DNA of 64,000 nt from Latilactobacillus graminis DSM 20719 (GTDB lineage: Bacteria; Bacillota; Bacilli; Lactobacillales; Lactobacillaceae), in the NCBI RefSeq assembly GCF_001436415.1, contig NZ_AYZB01000003.1:1-64000 (forward strand). The letters are read 5' to 3'. Under the pieces are notes generated by a model, which saw only the letters and a program-made list of their open reading frames with translations, did no database searches and was not told where the DNA came from. The position numbers and the translations under genes were made by a program. Shown here piece by piece: positions 44,339-52,099 of the stretch. Each line of letters opens with the position of its first letter. The stretch's first letter is position 1.

Positions 44339-45105
44339 TCGATAACATCTCCACTCTTAACAGGATAATTACCACAAGAATGATCTGGAAATACGCCGTT
44401 GACACGATACAACCAGCCACTTTGTCCCCCACGATCAAATTCAAATAAGCCTTTAATCCCTCTAACATAAACTGTAGCACCCGTTCCTTTATAAGAAAGT
44501 GCTATTCCCTTACTTTGTAAATCACGTTTCAAAACATCAATTACCATATCGCCATCTTTGATTTCAACATCATCCCCATTAAGCCATTTCTGGTCTCCTT
44601 CACTGATGGGCCCATAAATACTCAGTTTAACAGATTTAGTGACAGCTGGTTGCGGTGCAGGTGTTGATTCAACAGGCTTGTTGGTATTGGCCGTCTGATT
44701 ATTTTGAGCTGGTTGGTCACCTTGTGCTTGCTCTGCTACAGGTGCTGCGACTACGTCGGATTGCCCATCAGCCTGGGTCTTCTTTTCTTCCGCTTTTTTA
44801 GCTTCACTTTTTTTAAGCTTATCTTTTTTGGCTGCTACTTCTTTAGCACTAGCTTTGTGACTAGCAGACATACTTTGAGCTGATTCTTTTTTCTGTTTTG
44901 CCTTCGTTAAGTTTGCTTTTTTCTTTGTCTTACCCTCTAAAGTAACAGTCGTTGGTTTTGCGTCCCCTTTAGATGAGTGACTTGAATTTGCTTTTGCAAC
45001 TTGATTTGTTTCTGAGCCTTGACTGACACTCGCGTACGCACCATAACCAATACCACAAATAATTAATAAACTGGTTACAATCGTGATTATTCGTTTCTTA
45101 GACAT
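44287..45105 (-). CDS. Membrane-anchored DUF4430 (transcobalamin beta-domain-like) protein
   Basis: 272 residues: an N-terminal transmembrane segment (about 5-27) that acts as anchor, a long Lys/Ser/Ala/Gln-rich low-complexity stalk (about 35-150) suited to cross the cell wall, and a C-terminal DUF4430 domain (about 155-268). That domain has the fold of the beta domain of human intrinsic factor and transcobalamin; the hallmark GWLYRVNG near 231 and the final GDVIDWMYTEDLG are present. ATG has AGGAGG upstream. It lies between the alpha-barrel surface protein and the ECF genes in a riboswitch-controlled operon. I infer cobalamin capture near the membrane. Confidence 0.82.
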   Translation of the reverse strand: MSKKRIITIVTSLLIICGIGYGAYASVSQGSETNQVAKANSSHSSKGDAKPTTVTLEGKTKKKANLTKAKQKKESAQSMSASHKASAKEVAAKKDKLKKSEAKKAEEKKTQADGQSDVVAAPVAEQAQGDQPAQNNQTANTNKPVESTPAPQPAVTKSVKLSIYGPISEGDQKWLNGDDVEIKDGDMVIDVLKRDLQSKGIALSYKGTGATVYVRGIKGLFEFDRGGQSGWLYRVNGVFPDHSCGNYPVKSGDVIDWMYTEDLGHDRNAPQG

Positions 45106-45116
45106 TTCAAAGCCTC

Positions 45117-47897
45117 CTAAGCTTTCTTCGTATCATTCTTAATCCATACGCCAACTACACTAACAATTATGATTAAACCAACTACAACACTTATTACAGC
45201 TGTTTTAACGCCAGTTTGTGGTAACGTCGTCTGAGAATCGTCTTCATCGGTCCGATTACTTGGTCGATCGCCTTCATTTATTCTTTGACTTGATGTTTTT
45301 GCATCTTTGTCACCCATTGAAACAACCTGTTTAACATACTTGAACTTGACGGTATTGCCTTCTTTAGTAATCGTAATCGTCTTGGTATCATCATCTTGCA
45401 ACATATAGCCGTCAACTGATAACTGACTTGCTTTAATTGTAATTGTTTGCCCAACTTCTAGATGATCCATCTTAACCGTTTTAATCGCTTTTCCGGTTGA
45501 ATCAATTGCTTGAATTGTTACATCAGCATATTTAGTGGTTGGTTTAATATCAGTTGTGTGTTTGTTATAAACGAATTTAACAGTTGTACCTGCTTTTGCT
45601 ACTTTTACATTTTTAGTAGTACTATCTTTCAAGTCGTATCCATTAACTGCTACTTGATCTGCTTTAACAGTAATTATTTGACCTACTCTTTGATGCGCAA
45701 TTGTTGCATGCTTCAATACTTTACCATCTTGGTCTACTGCTTGAACTGTCACATCTGCATATTCTGCAATTGGTGTTGGTACATATTTAACAACCGGATT
45801 CTTAACGAAGTCATAGAGGCTACCTTGCTTTGCAACGTATAGTTGGTACGCTTTTAGGCCTAATAATGCCTGGCCAGTTGCCATTGAAACTGAATAATCC
45901 GCTTTGAAACTACCATCTTCATTTTGGAAATTCATTAATGAATTGATTGCTGAACCTTTTTTGTATTCAAATATCTTATTAGTATCTCGATTCATGAGTG
46001 ATAGTGCAGCAACCCCTAAAGCAGTTGTATTAGCATTCCCTACAAGTGAGCCATCATAGCCATAACTACCATCAAGTTCCGCTGATGATTCAATAAAATC
46101 TGATGCCTTTTCCAATAATGTATTTGTTTTATCAACAAAAGCATCATCTAAATGATAGGTATCATTAGCCAGCAAGGTTGTCTTCAAAGCAAGAATACTA
46201 ATTGCTGTTGTATCAACATCCTTAATCCAAACACCGTCATTTGAGTAACCCCAACCTTCGTTACCATAATTTTCACTTTCCGTAACCATCATTTTCATTA
46301 AATCTTTAACGGTAAAAACAGCCTTCTTAGGGGCTTCATAATGCCCACTGACTAATGCCAATAGAACATTGGCATTCATATATGCCCCCATCGTCGTTGC
46401 TGTTTTTGATTCATAAAGTTCATTGACTAAATTACGACCATCGAAGTTTGTTGGATCAACTCCCATAGCTTGTAAATTTAAAATAACACGCGCTAAATCA
46501 TTGGGACGAGTAATTTCGCCAGCTTTAGATTGTGCAACTATTTGTTCATATAGTGCTTGAATTTGCGTTTTTGATAGTTGATCTGTCCGACCAGCACCAA
46601 AAACGATATCGGAGCCTGAGAAGTTTTTATCCCCCATTTCGGTTCCAATCAATGATTTAACTGAGGTTTTCGTTAAATCTAAGCTCTTTTGAACCCGTTT
46701 ATCAATATCATCTGTTGGGGTTACTGGGTCTGTTGTATCACTACCACCAAAATTATAGATTGACCCTTTACCCGCTAAGAAAAATTGATATTGATCTAAT
46801 GTATAAACAGCTTGTTCTGTGGCCATCGATAATGCGCCAGTATCGCTATCAAATAACCAACGAAATTGACCATCTTTTTTTTGATAAGATAAAAGCCGTG
46901 AAATTGGGTTAACACCATTATCTCCAACAAATTCTTTAGCAGGATCAATTCCAGCAGATAACAAACCCATAATAGTTTGCGAAATACTATTTGAGTTTTC
47001 TTTCGAAGTAAAAGCACCTGGAATTAAAAATCCACCGGTTGTTTTGTCAAAAGCTTTTTCTTTTAACATTACAACTGCTTTATTCAATGCATCTTGGACA
47101 CCTGGTACATCACGATGCATCCCCAATGCTGTCATTGTCATCCCGGTAATATCTAAATCACTCTTAGTCCCAAAGAGAGCCCAACCATTTTCCGCATTTT
47201 GCTCTTTTAGTACAACCTGAATTAAATTATCAACCGCTGTATCGGCTTTTTCGCCGTAATCTTTCATACTCAAAGCGATAATACCATAGATTTGACCGTT
47301 AATTCCGGTATACTTATCCGTTGCTTTTTCAATTATCTTATCCACTAAGTTTAAATTGCGGAAATTTGTCGCATCTTCACCAAGCGCAGTTAAAGCAATC
47401 GCTGAACGCTCTAAGTCAGTCGCTGAGAAATGGTCATCAGCAATCATCCCATCAATATCTTCACTAACCGTATTCACAAAAGCTTGACGTTGTGCATCCG
47501 TCATTGAAACACCGGAACGAGATACTGCCAATGCTTGCCAGGGACCTACCCCGTTCGTACTTAGAATTTGGTTAACCGCAACGGTAACTGCCTTTTGATA
47601 ATCCATATTAACTTCTGCAACAGATGCAACTTTTTCTTTGGAAGCACTATTAACTGCTACTTGAGCAGTTTCCGTCGTTGGTTGTACCGGTTTTGTTAGT
47701 GCAACGCTTGGAGCCTGACTACTTGATTGACTCTGACTGTTTTCAACTGAACTCACTGATGTCGCTGAACTTGAGATAACTTGGCTGCTTTCTGCTTGAG
47801 TCGTTGCTGCTTGCACGCCACTAAACGCCGTTAAAATCGGCGTTGTTAATAACACTCCGGCGCACAAAACTGTATATATTCTGTGATTTTTCTTCAT
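45117..47897 (-). CDS. LPXTG surface protein with two intrinsic-factor-like alpha/alpha barrels
   Basis: 926 residues. Signal peptide (about 1-33); Ser/Gln-rich stretch; two alpha/alpha-barrel domains of about 300 residues (about 80-381 and 395-693), each ending with a similar segment (LSMATEQAVYTL / VSMATGQALLGL, then GSIYNF / GSLYDF). These are of the prenyltransferase-like superfamily that includes the cobalamin-binding alpha domain of intrinsic factor. Two MucBP-like repeats of about 70 residues (about 714-783 and 787-855) and an LPQTG sortase signal near 891 follow. So it is anchored to peptidoglycan. Paired with the DUF4430 protein it forms both halves of an intrinsic factor. ATG 47897 has a GGGGA site. 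Confidence 0.82.
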   Translation of the reverse strand: MKKNHRIYTVLCAGVLLTTPILTAFSGVQAATTQAESSQVISSSATSVSSVENSQSQSSSQAPSVALTKPVQPTTETAQVAVNSASKEKVASVAEVNMDYQKAVTVAVNQILSTNGVGPWQALAVSRSGVSMTDAQRQAFVNTVSEDIDGMIADDHFSATDLERSAIALTALGEDATNFRNLNLVDKIIEKATDKYTGINGQIYGIIALSMKDYGEKADTAVDNLIQVVLKEQNAENGWALFGTKSDLDITGMTMTALGMHRDVPGVQDALNKAVVMLKEKAFDKTTGGFLIPGAFTSKENSNSISQTIMGLLSAGIDPAKEFVGDNGVNPISRLLSYQKKDGQFRWLFDSDTGALSMATEQAVYTLDQYQFFLAGKGSIYNFGGSDTTDPVTPTDDIDKRVQKSLDLTKTSVKSLIGTEMGDKNFSGSDIVFGAGRTDQLSKTQIQALYEQIVAQSKAGEITRPNDLARVILNLQAMGVDPTNFDGRNLVNELYESKTATTMGAYMNANVLLALVSGHYEAPKKAVFTVKDLMKMMVTESENYGNEGWGYSNDGVWIKDVDTTAISILALKTTLLANDTYHLDDAFVDKTNTLLEKASDFIESSAELDGSYGYDGSLVGNANTTALGVAALSLMNRDTNKIFEYKKGSAINSLMNFQNEDGSFKADYSVSMATGQALLGLKAYQLYVAKQGSLYDFVKNPVVKYVPTPIAEYADVTVQAVDQDGKVLKHATIAHQRVGQIITVKADQVAVNGYDLKDSTTKNVKVAKAGTTVKFVYNKHTTDIKPTTKYADVTIQAIDSTGKAIKTVKMDHLEVGQTITIKASQLSVDGYMLQDDDTKTITITKEGNTVKFKYVKQVVSMGDKDAKTSSQRINEGDRPSNRTDEDDSQTTLPQTGVKTAVISVVVGLIIIVSVVGVWIKNDTKKA

Positions 47898-47939
47898 TAT
47901 AACTATCCCCAATCCTTTTTTAATCCAATAATTACCAAT

Positions 47940-48713
47940 TTAAAATTGCTGTAACATCTTAATCCGATGATATGCCGCCGGAGTTCCCGCAATCAAGTGA
48001 CTCGTCTTAAATCGATTTAATTGATTACCATTAGCTGCACGAACCTTAATCCCCAATGTTTCGGCTAGTATCCGACCAGCCGCAAAATCCCATGGATTCA
48101 GCGTTGCAAGATACGCAATGTGCTTCCCATTCATTAACTCTATAAATTCTAACCCAGCGCTACCCATTACACGTATTCCGGCACTATTTTGAGCTATCTT
48201 AATCTCATTAAACCGATTACCTAAAAACTGCCGCCACGAAACACCAACTAAACCATCTTTCAAGGCAACATCTGTTGGTGCTGGTAAACGACGACCGTTA
48301 CAAAAAACACCGATATTCGGGCCACCCCAATAAAGTTGCTCCTTCATCACATCCATAATGGCACCACAGACTGGTCGCTCTCCGTCGTAAACCCCAATCA
48401 TAATAGCAAAACAGTCATGTTTTTTAACCAAGTTCAATGTCCCATCAATTGGATCTACGAAAAATGTCAGTCCTGTAGGTTGGTGAAGACTCTTGACTGT
48501 TGCCTCCTCACCAATAATTGAAGCTTCCGGATAGTGTTTATGTATCTGCACTTCAATTTTTGCTTCGATATCAGTATCCAAATTTGTTACTAAATCGTAT
48601 TCTCCGTTTTTTTGTGCAATATTTTTAATCTTCCCCAGATTACTTTTTGCATAGTCTGCACATTCAATAACCCAAGTTGTCACATCTTGCATAATCTGAT
48701 GTTCGTCTATCAT
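47940..48713 (-). CDS. Inositol monophosphatase-family phosphatase
   Basis: 257 residues with the metal-binding motifs of the FIG superfamily: GEE near 66-68, DPIDGTLN near 89-96 and WDFAAG near 207. Mg2+-dependent enzymes of this family dephosphorylate inositol phosphates, PAP (CysQ) or sugar phosphates. Its place in an operon under cobalamin riboswitch control, between pduV and the B12-binding surface protein, is unusual. One possibility is a phosphatase for alpha-ribazole phosphate or another cobalamin-related substrate; this is speculative. ATG follows GGTGGTTGAATG. Family assignment firm; substrate open. Confidence 0.87.
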   Translation of the reverse strand: MIDEHQIMQDVTTWVIECADYAKSNLGKIKNIAQKNGEYDLVTNLDTDIEAKIEVQIHKHYPEASIIGEEATVKSLHQPTGLTFFVDPIDGTLNLVKKHDCFAIMIGVYDGERPVCGAIMDVMKEQLYWGGPNIGVFCNGRRLPAPTDVALKDGLVGVSWRQFLGNRFNEIKIAQNSAGIRVMGSAGLEFIELMNGKHIAYLATLNPWDFAAGRILAETLGIKVRAANGNQLNRFKTSHLIAGTPAAYHRIKMLQQF

Positions 48714-48723
48714 TCAACCACCG

Positions 48724-49152
48724 TCACTCTAAATATTTTATTAACGTATCGACTCCCTGATTAGTCTTAGACGAAATCGCAAAAATCTGTTCAGCACCGG
48801 CTAGCCTTAATTGCTTTTCAATGTAATCCAAATCTTCCTTAGATTCTGCTAAATCTGTTTTAGTGATTACCCCAACAGCAGGTTTATAAAACATATATGA
48901 AAAACCAGGTGAAAATATTTGTCGTTTATCTTTCACACTTTGCATCATAACAATGATATCGGCCTGGTTTGCCGTTACGTTTAAAGCTGAATAAAGGCGT
49001 CGATGCTCCGTAAATTCGCCTGGTGTATCAATCAGACTATCAAAAAACTCAATAGCTTGTGTCTTATCATACGTTTGTTTTTGCCCAAATATTCGTTGTC
49101 GAAATGTTGTCTTGCCACAACCAACTGCGCCAACTAATAACGCTTTTTTCAT
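48724..49152 (-). CDS. pduV: PduV/EutP-family small GTPase-like protein
   Basis: 142 residues with a Ras-like P-loop GAVGCGKTTF (about 8-17), DTPGEF (switch II/G3 region) and TKTD (G4-like TKxD). The PduV/EutP group is encoded with microcompartments; in Salmonella PduV links to the shell and the cytoskeleton-like movement. Here it follows the cobalamin riboswitch rather than the pdu promoter, so its expression may depend on B12 status. ATG 49152 has GAGGTG seven bases upstream. It is the first gene in the riboswitch-controlled operon. Confidence 0.9.
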   Translation of the reverse strand: MKKALLVGAVGCGKTTFRQRIFGQKQTYDKTQAIEFFDSLIDTPGEFTEHRRLYSALNVTANQADIIVMMQSVKDKRQIFSPGFSYMFYKPAVGVITKTDLAESKEDLDYIEKQLRLAGAEQIFAISSKTNQGVDTLIKYLE

Positions 49153-49189
49153 ACTAATACACCTCATTTAATACTGTTTAGCTGATTTT

Positions 49190-49221
49190 AAAAAAATGGG
49201 TACACTAAAGAGTGCACCCAT
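49190..49221 (-). terminator. Terminator of the cobalamin riboswitch
   Basis: On the minus strand an 11-bp stem (ATGGGTGCACT/AGTGTACCCAT) is followed by seven T. It lies directly after the riboswitch aptamer and before pduV. Confidence 0.82.
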
Positions 49222-49229
49222 TAAAACAG

Positions 49230-49352
49230 TACGACTCTCACTTTTTTATCCCGAAAAAGCAAATCTATGGAAGTATCTGACTCACGATTTAGCATCGTTT
49301 ACAGTTGCGGGAACAGCACTGGGTTTACACCAGTTTCCTTCTTTTGTAATAG
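49230..49352 (-). promoter_or_regulatory. Cobalamin riboswitch
   Basis: The minus strand contains the conserved core of a cobalamin riboswitch in order: GGAAACTGGTGTAAACCCAG (about 49318-49337), GCTGTTCCCGCAACTGTAA (about 49300-49318) and the distal box GAGTCAGATACTTCC (about 49270-49284). Adjoining terminator at 49190-49221 gives transcriptional control: B12 should favour termination. It sits between pduU and pduV, so it controls the downstream pduV-to-ECF genes and not the pdu enzymes. Confidence 0.9.
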
Positions 49353-49359
49353 TACTTAA

Positions 49360-49707
49360 TTAAGATCTTGTTATTATTTCAGGGATTGTAAATCCCAATT
49401 GATCTCGTAAAAAACCACAGCCAGCGATTATCGCTGACTCAATATCATCAACAGCACCAGATAGGACTAATGAACCACTAAACCGGTCAATGAATTCAAT
49501 ATTAACTGCACCAGCCTTAGTAGCAACATCCGAAACAATTGCTGCTGCTTCCGGTGGTGTAATTGTCATAATTCCCAATGAAATCTGGCGCCGTTCAATA
49601 CCAATACTCTCTAAAATAGCTGTTTCAGGATTAGCGATGATATGTGACAAGGTAATTTGTTTGCCCGGCACCGATTCTTGAATCACCCGTTTTAATTGAT
49701 TCATCAT
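49360..49707 (-). CDS. pduU: Microcompartment shell protein PduU
   Basis: 115 residues forming a circularly permuted BMC domain; the N-terminal RVIQESVPGKQITLSHIIANP is characteristic of PduU/EutS, whose extra N-terminal strand forms a six-stranded beta barrel on the hexamer. It is a minor component of the shell. ATG has AAAGGAG seven bases upstream. It is the last gene of the pdu operon before the riboswitch. Confidence 0.93.
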   Translation of the reverse strand: MMNQLKRVIQESVPGKQITLSHIIANPETAILESIGIERRQISLGIMTITPPEAAAIVSDVATKAGAVNIEFIDRFSGSLVLSGAVDDIESAIIAGCGFLRDQLGFTIPEIITRS

Positions 49708-49734
49708 CTTTTTACTCCTTTCTGGTGTTGCTAT

Positions 49735-50916
49735 TCAATACGAAAAATGCTGATACGTATCTCGAGCAATCATAATTTCTTCATCAGTCGGAATAACAAG
49801 TACATTAATTGCACTATCTCGTTGACTAATAACTAATTCATTTGCTTGATTTTGCGTTTCATCAATTCGTACACCTAAGTAAGCAAACTGTTGCATAATC
49901 TTACTACGGATGTAGCTATCATGCTCACCAATTCCTGCAGTAAAAACAATGGTTTCAACACCGTTCAACTCAGCAGCATAAGCACCGATATAAGTTTGAA
50001 TCCGATGAATAAACATTGCTAACGCCAATGCAGCCCGTTGATGTCCTTCTTTTTGTGCCTTTTCTAAATCTCGAATATCATTTGAATACCCTGAAACCCC
50101 TAATAATCCGGATTTAGCATTCAACAAATTCTTTATTTCTTGGATATCTAGTCCCTCATGTTCCTGCAAGAAAGGAAGTATTTGTGGATCCAAATCGCCA
50201 GAACGCGTCCCCATCATCAAGCCAGCCAATGGGGTGAATCCCATGGAATTATCAATTGTTTGCCCATCCTTAATTGCTGAAATACTAGCCCCGCTACCAA
50301 GATGACAACTAATAATCTTATGACTCATTGTTGGAAATCGTTCTTGCACTTGTTCCGTAATATATTGATGACTAGGTCCATGGAATCCATATTTACGAAT
50401 GCCATATTTTTCGTAGTAGTCATAGGGAATAGCGTACAGTGCATTAGCTTGCGGAATCGTTGCGTTAAAAGCTGTATCGAAAACTGCAACTTGCATTGCT
50501 TGAGGAAGCAATTTTTTAAACGCACGAATTCCTAATAAATTGACTGGATTATGCAATGGTGACAATGCGGATAATTCATCAATTCGTTGCTCTACCAACT
50601 CATCAATTACAACTGCTTGACTGTAGTAGGCACCGCCATTTGAAACACGATGACCTACACCGCTGATTTCTGTCATTTCTTTAATAACTTGACGTGCCAA
50701 TAGTTGATCAATCACTAATGAAACAGCTTGATCATGACTCTTAGCTTGGACGTCTTCATCAACCTTACCGGCTTCTGTCTTCATTGTAAAGTGGGCTTTT
50801 GCTTGACCAATTCGCTCAACCTGACCACTTGCAACGACAACTTCTGCTGGCATTAAATATAATTTAAACTTGAGTGATGAACTACCCGAGTTAATTGATA
50901 AAATTTTTGCGACCAT
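49735..50916 (-). CDS. pduW: Propionate/acetate kinase PduW
   Basis: 393 residues of the acetate kinase family: N-terminal ILSINSGSSSLKFKLY (phosphate loop), HRVSNGG, GSGASISAIKDG and TAGIGEHDS are all in place, and full length equals AckA. In the pdu pathway it converts propionyl phosphate and ADP to propionate and ATP. ATG 50916 has GAGGAG seven bases upstream. Position between pduQ and pduU supports the Pdu assignment, though it could also serve as an acetate kinase. Confidence 0.92.
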   Translation of the reverse strand: MVAKILSINSGSSSLKFKLYLMPAEVVVASGQVERIGQAKAHFTMKTEAGKVDEDVQAKSHDQAVSLVIDQLLARQVIKEMTEISGVGHRVSNGGAYYSQAVVIDELVEQRIDELSALSPLHNPVNLLGIRAFKKLLPQAMQVAVFDTAFNATIPQANALYAIPYDYYEKYGIRKYGFHGPSHQYITEQVQERFPTMSHKIISCHLGSGASISAIKDGQTIDNSMGFTPLAGLMMGTRSGDLDPQILPFLQEHEGLDIQEIKNLLNAKSGLLGVSGYSNDIRDLEKAQKEGHQRAALALAMFIHRIQTYIGAYAAELNGVETIVFTAGIGEHDSYIRSKIMQQFAYLGVRIDETQNQANELVISQRDSAINVLVIPTDEEIMIARDTYQHFSY

Positions 50917-50947
50917 TGTCAAACTCCTCTACCGATTGGTAATCTAA

Positions 50948-52069
50948 TTAATTGCCAATAACTTTCTTATAAATAAGTGCTAATGCTTGATCATCTGGCA
51001 CAATCGGGTTCCCTGGGAAAGTTCCATCACTCTTAGCCCCTTCAATAATCCGATCAACCATTTCATTTGCATCTGCTGCTTTTACACCGAATTTAACGAG
51101 TGATTGAGGACAATTCATTGCCCGCATCATTGCTTTGATTTGATGAATAATCTTCTTAATGGCAACTTGATCACTTGTGCTGCCACTAATTAAGCCTGCT
51201 TTACGTGCGGCGGCTGCATATTTTGCTCGTGCTTTTGGATTTTGAGCATTATATTCAACAACGTATGGTAAAGTCATTGCACAAGCTAAGCCATGTGGTA
51301 CATGAAATATTGCGCCTAATTGATGTGCAATCGCATGGGTAATCCCCAAGCCTGCTTGATTAAACGAAATTCCAGCTGCACTTGATGCTTGATGAACCAA
51401 TTCCCGCACTTCATAGTTGTCCGGTTGTTGATAAATCGTCGTCAAGTTATGCGTAATCACATCGATTACTTTTTCAGCTAGGGCATCCGTGAAGAGATTA
51501 GCATCTTTTGCAACTAAAGCTTCCAACGCATGGGTTAAAACATCTAACCCTGAAAATGCAGAAACTGATTTAGGCGCACTCATTACTAATTCTGGATATA
51601 ATAGCGCGATATCTGGAATTAAATAATCTTCAATAATTGGAAATTTGGCGTTGTTCTTTTCATCAGAAACGACAGCAGTGTTGGTAACTTCCGAACCAGT
51701 CCCACTAGTTGTTGGAATAGCGATGAAACAAGCAATTTTTTGTTGACCAAGCTTTTCGCCAAAGAAACGAATGGCTTTAGCCGTATCAATGGCCGACCCA
51801 CCACCAACAGCAACCATAATAGTTGGTTTGAATGTACTAAAGACCGTTACACCGGCTTCAATATTTTCCAATGGTGGATTAGGTTTCACATCAGCAAAGA
51901 CTTCAATCGTATTGCTATGATTAAAATGATTTTTAATTTTTTGTAATTCTTGACTGTCATTCAAAAACGGATCACACACAAGCATAATCTGTTGATTTTG
52001 AACGTCATCAAGTTGATCCAAAGCTGTTTGTCCTGAATATATCTGCGTACCTACATGAAAGTCTGACAT
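50948..52069 (-). CDS. pduQ: 1-propanol dehydrogenase PduQ (iron-dependent)
   Basis: 373 residues of the iron-dependent alcohol dehydrogenase family. GGGSAIDTAKAI (NAD-binding) lies near 88-99, and the metal ligands are the histidines in GITHAIAHQLGAIFHVPHG (about 245-263) with an earlier Asp. In the microcompartment it reduces propionaldehyde or 3-hydroxypropionaldehyde to alcohol, regenerating NAD+ for PduP. ATG has AAGGAGG upstream. Immediately after pduP. Confidence 0.93.
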   Translation of the reverse strand: MSDFHVGTQIYSGQTALDQLDDVQNQQIMLVCDPFLNDSQELQKIKNHFNHSNTIEVFADVKPNPPLENIEAGVTVFSTFKPTIMVAVGGGSAIDTAKAIRFFGEKLGQQKIACFIAIPTTSGTGSEVTNTAVVSDEKNNAKFPIIEDYLIPDIALLYPELVMSAPKSVSAFSGLDVLTHALEALVAKDANLFTDALAEKVIDVITHNLTTIYQQPDNYEVRELVHQASSAAGISFNQAGLGITHAIAHQLGAIFHVPHGLACAMTLPYVVEYNAQNPKARAKYAAAARKAGLISGSTSDQVAIKKIIHQIKAMMRAMNCPQSLVKFGVKAADANEMVDRIIEGAKSDGTFPGNPIVPDDQALALIYKKVIGN

Positions 52070-52099
52070 ACAACTAATTCCTCCTTAACTTGTGCTTCA

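Noticed and set aside
45056-45085. Possible lipobox (LIIC) in the DUF4430 protein
   Set aside because: The residue before Cys is Ile, not Gly, Ala or Ser, so lipid attachment is unlikely. A plain transmembrane anchor explains the segment.
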